5,294 bases of DNA. Origin: CAZDUZ01 sp964508755 (lineage in GTDB: Bacteria > Patescibacteriota > Dojkabacteria > SC72 > JAFGCJ01). The notes beneath the pieces were generated by a model. The model searched no databases. It saw only the letters and a program-made list of their open reading frames with translations, and was not told the DNA's origin. Made by a program: the position numbers and the translations under genes. Positions 1 through 5,058 of the stretch are shown piece after piece; the stretch's first letter is position 1; each line of letters opens with the position of its first letter. The stretch lies in the NCBI GenBank assembly GCA_964508755.1, contig CAZDUZ010000059.1, forward strand, positions 1 through 5,294, given 5' to 3'.

Positions 1-55
1 GTAGAGCATACGACTGAAAATCGTAGGGTCGCCAGTTCGATCCTGGCCCTCGGCA
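1..55 (+). tRNA. tRNA-Phe (anticodon GAA), 5' part missing
   Basis: This is the 3' three quarters of a phenylalanine tRNA; the acceptor 5' strand and most of the D arm lie before the window. The anticodon stem is TACGA (9-13) with TCGTA (21-25), enclosing the loop CTGAAAA, whose central GAA (16-18) is the Phe anticodon. The T stem is GCCAG (31-35) with CTGGC (43-47) around the loop TTCGATC. The 3' acceptor strand CCTCGGC (48-54) and discriminator A55 follow. No CCA is encoded: the next bases are a T run (56-62) that could help end transcription. The CCA would have to be added by nucleotidyltransferase, unlike the neighbouring tRNA-Gly. Confidence 0.93.
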
Positions 56-95
56 TTTTTTTACACTTTCGTATGACTACATCAGTAAGCTTCTT

Positions 96-171
96 GCGGG
101 GGTAGTTCAGCGGCTAGAATGTCTCCTTGCCAAGGAGAAGGTCGCGGGTTCGAATCCCGTCCCCCGCTCCA
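96..171 (+). tRNA. tRNA-Gly (anticodon GCC), complete
   Basis: This is a full 76-base cloverleaf. Acceptor strands GCGGGGG (96-102) and CCCCCGC (161-167) pair perfectly, with discriminator T168 and an encoded CCA (169-171). The anticodon stem TCTCC (122-126) pairs with GGAGA (134-138) around a loop whose central triplet GCC (129-131) reads GGC and GGU glycine codons. The T arm has GCGGG (144-148) opposite CCCGT (156-160) and the canonical TTCGAAT loop. It lies 40 bases after tRNA-Phe in the same direction, so the two may be co-transcribed. U at the discriminator position is usual for bacterial tRNA-Gly. Confidence 0.97.
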
Positions 172-207
172 GAATGTATGGTCTCATAAAATGAGGACAT
201 ACATTCT
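171..207. repeat. long near-perfect hairpin abutting the tRNA-Gly CCA end
   Basis: An inverted repeat starts on the last base of the encoded CCA. AGAATGTATG (171-180) pairs with CATACATTCT (198-207). After one G-A mismatch and a T-G wobble, the stem continues with CTCAT (183-187) against ATGAG (191-195), leaving an AAA loop. There is no T run after it (the next bases are GAAGGGG), so it is not a standard intrinsic terminator. It may be a processing or stabilising structure for the tRNA transcript, or the end of a small inserted element; the sequence does not decide between these. Confidence 0.7.
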
Positions 208-243
208 GAAGGGGCGATTGATGAGCCCGGAAGCGAAGCTGCT

Positions 244-297
244 GCGGGGACGTTCTACGAAGTAGCGCGAGCTTGCGAGCTATCCCGTCCCCCGCTC
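244..297 (+). pseudogene. shrunken tRNA-Gly-like remnant / tRNA 3'-end duplication
   Basis: The 16 bases ATCCCGTCCCCCGCTC at 282-297 are identical to 154-169, the T-stem 3' strand, acceptor 3' strand and discriminator of the upstream tRNA-Gly. The segment also begins like that tRNA: GCGGGG at 244-249, then GTTC at 252-255 and TAG at 263-265, at nearly the same spacing as in the real gene. The ends can pair (GCGGGG with CCCCGC), giving an acceptor-like helix. There is no anticodon arm and no T loop, and the whole unit is only 54 bases, so it cannot be a working tRNA. It could be a decayed partial copy or an attachment-site-like repeat left by an integration at the tRNA 3' end. The identity is directly visible; the origin is inference. 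Confidence 0.5.
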
Positions 298-317
298 ATG
301 AAGTTGAATATGGGAAT

Positions 318-764
318 ATGAAAATACAACGTGAAGGATTACAGATCATCATTGTTTCAGAATCACTTGCTACCGTTCTCACACGACTATTAGGGTTTAA
401 GAAGGCAATGGGTTTTGCTATCTTTCCCTGTTTTATTATTCTGAGAACACGTACGCATCCAATGACTTCTCAATGGATTAACCATGAGCGTATACATCTT
501 ACCCAGTTTGCAGAATCACTTGGATTATTTTGGATTTATTCAAAAGGTGAATATTTTTATTATCGTTTCATTAAGGGTTTGAAGCATGACGAAGCTTATC
601 GTAGAGAAGGGATAGAACAAGAGACTTACCTGAACCAACATAATCAATCATACCTTCAGAAACGCTCTTGGTGGAATACCATACGATATTTTCAAAAGAA
701 GACGCCGTTTTATACAAATAAATCTTATCATGTAGTCGTTGGATTTTGGGAACCTCCCCGATAA
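318..764 (+). CDS. small uncharacterised protein with HExxH motif
   Basis: A 148-residue protein of unknown function. The clearest signature is H56-E57-R58-I59-H60 followed by Q63, an HExxH pattern typical of zinc metalloproteases. About 40 residues later comes a conserved-looking segment, EAYRREGIEQETY (92-104), where E100 or E102 could supply a third metal ligand. It resembles small orphan proteins seen in Bacteroidetes and CPR genomes with a histidine-glutamate helix and a later acidic AYR...FExEA segment; I cannot name the family. Residues 31-42 and 68-74 are hydrophobic but too short for certain membrane spans. I chose the ATG at 318. An in-frame TTG at 273 would begin inside the tRNA-Gly-like remnant and add 15 unlikely residues. 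No clear Shine-Dalgarno site is seen. Confidence 0.72.
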   Translation: MKIQREGLQIIIVSESLATVLTRLLGFKKAMGFAIFPCFIILRTRTHPMTSQWINHERIHLTQFAESLGLFWIYSKGEYFYYRFIKGLKHDEAYRREGIEQETYLNQHNQSYLQKRSWWNTIRYFQKKTPFYTNKSYHVVVGFWEPPR

Positions 765-787
765 ATTAAGTTGTACCTGTATATACC

Positions 788-1222
788 GTGCATCATGTGG
801 CGATCATGAAAAAGTCATGGGGACTCATTCCGAAAATACTTTCCGGTGAGAAATCAATTGAATCTCGTTGGTATAAAAACCGTATAGCCCCTTGGGATCG
901 TATAAGCGGTGGGGACACGGTGTATTTTAAAAATGCAGGGGAAGCCATCTCTGTCATCTCCACGGTGAAAAAGGTACTTCAATTTTCACCGTTAGATGAA
1001 AAGATTTTCAATACAATAATTGCATCATATGCAAAAGATATATGTTTAAACGACAATACATATTCAAATTATTACCGTTCAAAAAAATATTGTGTTCTCG
1101 TATTTCTTGAGAACGTTCGTTTATTAGAAAACCCATTCTCTATAAGTAAGAAAGGGTACGGAATTTCAAGCGCATGGCTTTGTATTGATGATATTAAGAA
1201 GATTGCATTACCTCAAATGTAG
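788..1222 (+). CDS. ASCH-domain (PUA-like fold) protein
   Basis: A 144-residue single-domain protein. The N-terminal strand HVAIM (3-7), the segment SGEKSIESRW (19-28) and GGDTVYFK (41-48) match the ASCH pattern, in which G-x-K-x-x-E-x-R lines the ligand cleft of a PUA-like beta barrel. ASCH domains are implicated in RNA or modified-nucleotide recognition; E. coli YqfB, an N4-acetylcytidine amidohydrolase, is one enzymatic member. Whether this protein is enzymatic or only binds cannot be told. The GTG at 788 is the first possible start after an in-frame stop at 767 and keeps the first strand; GTG 797 or ATG 806 are alternatives, the latter cutting into that strand. It sits 23 bases after the HExxH gene, so co-transcription is likely. 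Confidence 0.8.
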   Translation: MHHVAIMKKSWGLIPKILSGEKSIESRWYKNRIAPWDRISGGDTVYFKNAGEAISVISTVKKVLQFSPLDEKIFNTIIASYAKDICLNDNTYSNYYRSKKYCVLVFLENVRLLENPFSISKKGYGISSAWLCIDDIKKIALPQM

Positions 1223-1260
1223 TATTTTGTTTATTTAAGATTTTCTCACTATTGTTCACG

Positions 1261-1290
1261 TAGACAAGTCTTTATGAAATCGACTATATT
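1261..1290 (+). promoter_or_regulatory. sigma70-type promoter for ftsQ
   Basis: TAGACA at 1261-1266 (5 of 6 to the -35 consensus) and TATATT at 1285-1290 (5 of 6 to the -10 consensus) are separated by 18 bases. The expected start is near 1297, giving a leader of about 50 bases to the ftsQ ATG at 1348. It lies in the only sizeable gap (98 bases) between the ASCH gene and the division genes, so it probably starts the ftsQAZ transcript. No terminator hairpin is visible after the ASCH gene, so read-through from upstream is possible. Confidence 0.5.
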
Positions 1291-1347
1291 GAAGTGTTTC
1301 AGGTCTAAATCTTTTGAAAAGTGTATGGTATGCAGGGACGGATACGA

Positions 1348-2157
1348 ATGGTATTGAAAAAAATGAAAATTCTTCTAAGGAAAGTAATAATTCCTGCAGG
1401 TGTGCTTGGTGTTCTCACTCTGTTAGGTTGGTTAGTTATGCAATTAAATTTGTTCTACGTCCAAACGATAGAGGTGATACCTCTTACTGGTAATGTATTC
1501 AAGTTTGTAGATAAAAGTGCAATTGATTCTGCGGTGTTATCCTTTGAAGGTAAACGAATTTTCTCTATTAGAACGAAAGATGTTGAAAACACGGTACTTC
1601 GAACGGATCCCTTTGTGCGTGTATCCTATGTAGCGAAACGTCTACCTTCAACAATCATTGTAAGAATAGAAGAGAAACTTCCCGTGGCTATTGTCCGTGA
1701 AGGTAATATCAATCAGATAGAACAGGTTCTTGCTGGTCCAATTCTTGATACAGATATTGTTATTGATGAGGAAGGGGAAAATATTACAGACTGCACCGCA
1801 AACCGGAAAGCATGTGTTAAGCTTCCTTTACTCATTATTCCCTCGAATAACAGTGATTTGGCAGACACTCTCGTATATGGAGATATTGATAATCTATTTG
1901 AACTTATACAGCAACTTAAAGATAAAAAGGTTGCTGTTTCTGGTTTCGGAACGGTAGAAAGCGGAGTAGCATTAGTTAGTTTTTCTGACTCAACCCGAGG
2001 TGTGTTTAACTTGGATGAGGTTGAAAAGAGTTTGTCGGCATATCTATTAACGCGAGAATCAGTTATTATGGAAGGGCGATCATTTAAAGAAATTGATGTA
2101 CGGTTCGACCGTCCCGTTGTTCGAGTTGACAAGTATAGTGAATGGGTGATTGAATAG
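1348..2157 (+). CDS. ftsQ: cell division protein FtsQ (POTRA-type, membrane anchored)
   Basis: About 269 residues. A short basic N-terminus (KKMK, R11, K12) precedes one membrane segment at about 13-33, then a POTRA domain at about 36-110 (FYVQTIEV onward, including TDPFVRVSYVAKRLPSTI). A larger beta domain follows, containing IDEEG, LPLL and a C-terminal IDVRFDRPVV segment typical of FtsQ. FtsQ links the early and late divisome (FtsB/FtsL, FtsW/FtsI), with most of its mass outside the membrane. C149 and C156 (CX6C) could form an extracytoplasmic disulfide. I chose ATG 1348 because AGGGA (1334-1338) lies 9 bases before it; GTG 1321 and ATG 1330 in the same frame would add up to 9 residues. 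FtsQ sequences diverge strongly, so the call rests on architecture, the C-terminal motif and the ftsA-ftsZ neighbours. Confidence 0.87.
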   Translation: MVLKKMKILLRKVIIPAGVLGVLTLLGWLVMQLNLFYVQTIEVIPLTGNVFKFVDKSAIDSAVLSFEGKRIFSIRTKDVENTVLRTDPFVRVSYVAKRLPSTIIVRIEEKLPVAIVREGNINQIEQVLAGPILDTDIVIDEEGENITDCTANRKACVKLPLLIIPSNNSDLADTLVYGDIDNLFELIQQLKDKKVAVSGFGTVESGVALVSFSDSTRGVFNLDEVEKSLSAYLLTRESVIMEGRSFKEIDVRFDRPVVRVDKYSEWVIE

Positions 2158-2187
2158 AGAAACCCACGAGTCATACCGACATCGTTG

Positions 2188-2216
2188 TTGAAAAAACTGC
2201 TCAATTTATCTATTAT
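2188..2216 (+). promoter_or_regulatory. promoter just before ftsA, predicted leaderless start
   Basis: TTGAAA (2188-2193) and TATTAT (2211-2216) each match the sigma70 consensus at 5 of 6 positions and are spaced by 17 bases. The expected start point, 6-8 bases after the -10 box, falls on or beside the ftsA ATG at 2223. There is no Shine-Dalgarno sequence in the 65-base gap. This suggests ftsA can be transcribed separately from ftsQ as a leaderless mRNA. AT-rich gaps produce such matches by chance, so this is moderate evidence. Confidence 0.42.
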
Positions 2217-2222
2217 ATAGAC

Positions 2223-3551
2223 ATGGCTAAACGAATAATTACGGCGCTTGATGTCGGTTCAAGTAAGGTGTGCACTATAATTGCTGCTGTACCTGAGGGT
2301 AAAGAATCCCCACAAGTAATCGGTGTTTACACACATCCGAGCGCTGGAATAAAAAAAGGAGTAATCGTTAATATTGACGAAGCGACGAATGCAATCGCTG
2401 AAAGTCTTGCTGCAGCAGAGAGGATGGCAGGTATTACCGTATCTAGTGTTTATGCCACTATTGGCGGAAAACATATTACCAGCCTGAATAGTCGTGGAGT
2501 GGTTGCTGTATCAAAAGATGAAATTGGTGATGAAGACACCTATCGTGCTATTGAGAATGCTCGTACTGTATCCATTCCTCCTTCCCGTGAAATACTCCAT
2601 ATTATTCCTCGTGAGTTTATTGTCGATTCTGAAGGTGGGATTAAAGATCCCATCGGAATGTCGGGAACTCGTCTTGAGGTTGACACGCATATTATTTCTG
2701 CTACAACCACTGCTATTCAAAACTTAATCAAGTGTGTACAGAATTGTGGAGTAAGTATAGATGATATTGTCTTCTCCGGATGGTCGTCTTCTCACTCAGT
2801 ATTAACAGAGACTGAAAAAGAGTTAGGGGTTGCGCTTCTTGATATTGGTGGTGGTACGACAAGTGTTTGTATATTTCAAGAAGGATCAATTTCATATAGT
2901 GGAAGCATTCCTTTAGGTGGTATAAGTATTACGAGCGATATGGCTATTGGTCTTCAGATTTCTCTCGAAGAAGCTGAGCGTTTGAAAGTATCGTATAAAA
3001 AACTTCTAGCACAGAGTTCAGCACCTCGGAGACGTGAGGAAGACCTTGATGCACCTCCACTTCAACGGAGATCAATGTTAGAAGAAGAAAAAAGTGCCGC
3101 GAAAAAGGAAAAAGAAAGCAAAGATCTACTCGACATATCGTCTCTTTCAATTGATAGCCATAGTACTATTTCTAAATCTATGTTCCAGCAAATTGTTGAA
3201 GCCCGACTTGAGGAAATATTTGAAATGGTTTCTATTCAAGTATCGCAAGCCGGATTCGATATTTCTATGCCAGCCGGCGTAGTCCTTACAGGTGGCTCTG
3301 CACAACTTTATGACATTACAAAAATTGCTCAGAAGAAACTCGGTGTGCCTGCTCGAGTAGGAGAACCTGCTGGTCTATCAGGTATGATTGAAGAGGTTAC
3401 CAGTCCTGACTATGCTGCCTGCCAGGGCTTAATAAAGCATGCGGTCATAGAAGATCTTGATGTTGGTCCTGGTAAGGTTGTCGGAGGATCAATGTCTAAA
3501 GGTAACATTGTGTCCCGTATTTTTAACTGGATCAAATCCATTATTCCATAA
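2223..3551 (+). CDS. ftsA: cell division protein FtsA (actin-like Z-ring tether)
   Basis: A 442-residue actin-family ATPase that anchors FtsZ filaments to the inner face of the membrane and recruits later division proteins. The phosphate-1 motif is D10-VGSSK; the phosphate-2 motif is D207-IGGGTT; the adenosine motif includes TGGS near 356-359. The FtsA-specific 1C subdomain lies between the first two. The C-terminus ends in a short amphipathic helix (about 428-442, GNIVSRIFNWIKSIIP), the usual membrane-targeting sequence, after a low-complexity glycine-rich linker. Residues about 262-312 form an extra, highly charged stretch (RRREED, EEEKSAAKKEKESK), placed where E. coli FtsA passes from the EAERIK helix into domain 2B. 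ATG 2223 gives a standard MAKR start; no Shine-Dalgarno is seen. It is followed by ftsZ after 17 bases, so the two are surely one transcript. Confidence 0.96.
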   Translation: MAKRIITALDVGSSKVCTIIAAVPEGKESPQVIGVYTHPSAGIKKGVIVNIDEATNAIAESLAAAERMAGITVSSVYATIGGKHITSLNSRGVVAVSKDEIGDEDTYRAIENARTVSIPPSREILHIIPREFIVDSEGGIKDPIGMSGTRLEVDTHIISATTTAIQNLIKCVQNCGVSIDDIVFSGWSSSHSVLTETEKELGVALLDIGGGTTSVCIFQEGSISYSGSIPLGGISITSDMAIGLQISLEEAERLKVSYKKLLAQSSAPRRREEDLDAPPLQRRSMLEEEKSAAKKEKESKDLLDISSLSIDSHSTISKSMFQQIVEARLEEIFEMVSIQVSQAGFDISMPAGVVLTGGSAQLYDITKIAQKKLGVPARVGEPAGLSGMIEEVTSPDYAACQGLIKHAVIEDLDVGPGKVVGGSMSKGNIVSRIFNWIKSIIP

Positions 3552-3568
3552 GTTAACGATTGCCCCCC

Positions 3569-4726
3569 ATGCTTGTTAAACCAACTACAGATGCAATAGC
3601 AAAAATTAAAGTTATCGGAATTGGCGGAGGTGGTGGTAACGCTGTTAACACCATGATCTCTCAGTATAATATCGAGGGCGTGGAATTTATCGCCGTTAAT
3701 ACTGATGCTCAAGTTCTTAAAAACAGCCTTGCCCCTATACAAATTCAATTAGGTAAAGAATTGACTCGTGGACTTGGAGCGGGTGGTAATCCTGACGTTG
3801 GGACTCAGGCAGCTGAAGAAAGTGTTGATTCAATTCATGAACATCTTGCAGGTGCGGATATGGTCTTTCTTACCTGTGGAATGGGTGGTGGTACCGGTAC
3901 TGGTTCTGCGCCGGTTATTTCATCAATTGCAAAAAATTTAGGAGCGCTCACGGTCGCTGTTGTTACCAAGCCTTTTGAATTTGAAGGTCGTCGTCGAATG
4001 GATGTAGCACTCCGTGGTATTGAAGAGTTAAAGGAAAAGGTCGACACACTTATTGTGATTCCAAACCAGCGACTTCTCGATATTATTGATAAAAACGTCT
4101 CGTTTCTAGAAGCAATGCGTCGTGTTGACGATGTGCTTGCACAAGGTGTGAAAAGTATATCTGGCCTTGTTACTCAATCAGGCTTTATCAACGTTGACTT
4201 TGCTGATGTTAAGTCAGTCATGAGTGATGCGGGAACTGCTCTTATGGGTATCGGTTCGGCTACAGGTGAGAACCGTGCAATTACTGCTGCTAAACAAGCT
4301 ACTACTAGTCCGTTACTTGAAACTTCAATTAATGGTGCTACTGGGGTACTCTTTACGGTTACTGGAGGAAATGATCTCTCAATGCTTGAAGTAGATCAGG
4401 CTGCAAATCTTATCCAGGAAGCTGTCGATCCTTCAGCAAATATCATTTTCGGTGCTACAGTCGATGAAGAGATGAAAGATGAAGTCAAGATTACGGTGCT
4501 TGCAACAGGCTTTAATGCAAATGTCCAAGTAATGCCAACTGTAAGAAGGGATCCGTTTGAAGATGAGGGAGATGATATGGGTCAACGAACTTCAATGGAT
4601 TCTACAAATAATCAGGATCCTCGAGTGACACCAAGACGTACATCGGGAATGATTACTGAGGATGTTGATCAGGATGATGAGGAAATTGATAAGGTACCGG
4701 CATTTCTACGAAGGAAACAACGGTAG
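3569..4726 (+). CDS. ftsZ: cell division protein FtsZ (tubulin-like GTPase)
   Basis: A 385-residue protein, normal length for FtsZ, which polymerises with GTP into the cytokinetic Z-ring. The nucleotide-binding part has GIGGGGGN (17-24), NTDAQ, and the tubulin signature GGGTGTGSAP (106-115). The T7 catalytic-loop region NVDFADV (208-214) supplies the aspartates that trigger GTP hydrolysis in the next subunit. The globular part ends near residue 320, followed by a disordered acidic linker of about 50 residues. The conserved tail peptide is KVPAFLRRK (375-383), the docking site for FtsA and other partners. I chose ATG 3569; an in-frame TTG at 3560 would add only MPP. There is no Shine-Dalgarno, and translation probably depends on coupling to ftsA, whose stop lies 17 bases upstream. 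Confidence 0.98.
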   Translation: MLVKPTTDAIAKIKVIGIGGGGGNAVNTMISQYNIEGVEFIAVNTDAQVLKNSLAPIQIQLGKELTRGLGAGGNPDVGTQAAEESVDSIHEHLAGADMVFLTCGMGGGTGTGSAPVISSIAKNLGALTVAVVTKPFEFEGRRRMDVALRGIEELKEKVDTLIVIPNQRLLDIIDKNVSFLEAMRRVDDVLAQGVKSISGLVTQSGFINVDFADVKSVMSDAGTALMGIGSATGENRAITAAKQATTSPLLETSINGATGVLFTVTGGNDLSMLEVDQAANLIQEAVDPSANIIFGATVDEEMKDEVKITVLATGFNANVQVMPTVRRDPFEDEGDDMGQRTSMDSTNNQDPRVTPRRTSGMITEDVDQDDEEIDKVPAFLRRKQR

Positions 4727-4766
4727 TTTAGAAAGAAATCATTACCACATAAGAGTTATTTCTAGA

Positions 4767-4794
4767 TTTTCATTATCTTTCCGTATGGTATAAT
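4767..4794 (+). promoter_or_regulatory. extended -10 promoter of the T-box leader
   Basis: TATAAT at 4789-4794 is a perfect -10 box, preceded by TG at 4786-4787 (TGn extended -10). The -35 region is weak; TTTTCA at 4767-4772 with a 16-base spacer is the best match. The predicted start is about G4801, which begins the structured leader. The extended -10 would make up for the poor -35 box. It separates the downstream unit from ftsZ, although no convincing terminator hairpin is seen in the 40 bases after the ftsZ stop. Confidence 0.75.
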
Positions 4795-4800
4795 GGGTAC

Positions 4801-5035
4801 GCTGTGATGGAGTAATCACTCCGGAGCCCTGAAAAGAAAGCCTCTGAGACGTATGAATACGGGTCATTATGAGGTAAGTAGAATTCAGCGGGAACGCCCG
4901 AAATAGCGTTTATGACATTGTGTTATGTACACGATGTGAAAAGTGTCAGGGTTTCCCTGAAAATAAGGTGGTACCGCGGGTAAAAGCTCGTCCTTATGTA
5001 TGAATTTGTTCGTACACAGGGTCGAGCTTTTTATG
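4801..5035 (+). promoter_or_regulatory. T-box riboswitch (tRNA-sensing leader)
   Basis: The hallmark is AAGGTGGTACCGCGGG at 4965-4980. AAGG (4965-4968) pairs with CCTT (4992-4995), leaving the seven-base bulge TGGTACC (4969-4975); GCG then faces CGT (4989-4991). The bulge TGGT binds the NCCA end of uncharged tRNA, and its last T calls for discriminator A, which excludes the tRNA-Gly in this window. Upstream, CGGG (4889-4892) with CCCG (4897-4900) and AACG (4893-4896) with CGTT (4907-4910) make an H-type pseudoknot of Stem IIA/B type. CATTGTGT (4916-4923) with ACACGATG (4929-4936) makes Stem III. AGTAG at 4878-4882 fits the conserved linker after Stem I. Stem I (about 4801-4876) is shorter than usual and I could not fold it with confidence, so the specifier codon is unresolved. 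Uncharged tRNA should favour the antiterminator and allow transcription into the DUF1232 gene. Confidence 0.9.
4982..5032 (+). terminator. intrinsic terminator of the T-box leader
   Basis: AAAAGCTCG (4982-4990) pairs with CGAGCTTTT (5023-5031). The helix continues past a T-T mismatch with CC against GG, and an upper stem TGTATGAA (4997-5004) with TTCGTACA (5009-5016) closes a TTTG loop. The T-rich end (5028-5032) completes a rho-independent terminator. Its 5' strand overlaps the bases needed for the antiterminator (4989-4995), so the two structures exclude each other, as expected for a transcriptional T-box. Confidence 0.88.
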
Positions 5036-5058
5036 TTTAAGTTAGAGTGTAATGAAGA

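Noticed and set aside
171..207. Intrinsic terminator for the tRNA genes
   Set aside because: The hairpin is strong but has no T run on either side, so it was listed as a repeat and not as a terminator.
273..317. N-terminal extension of the HExxH protein from a TTG codon
   Set aside because: The added residues are encoded by the tRNA-Gly-like duplicated sequence, and no ribosome binding site is seen; ATG 318 is the simpler start.
1713..2204. 163-codon open frame on the minus strand opposite ftsQ
   Set aside because: It lies wholly against ftsQ and the ftsA promoter gap, its serine- and threonine-rich translation resembles no known protein, and ftsQ has clear domain support.
3410..3748. 112-codon minus-strand frame across the ftsA-ftsZ junction
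   Set aside because: It overlaps the well-supported ends of both genes, and its translation is a mirror of their codons.
4727..4766. Terminator after ftsZ
   Set aside because: Only a weak 6-bp AGAAAT/ATTTCT pairing with a long loop is present, with no GC stem or T run.
4794..4980. Small coding frame or ordinary 5' untranslated leader before DUF1232
   Set aside because: The region is explained by the T-box structure, and no frame has coding character.
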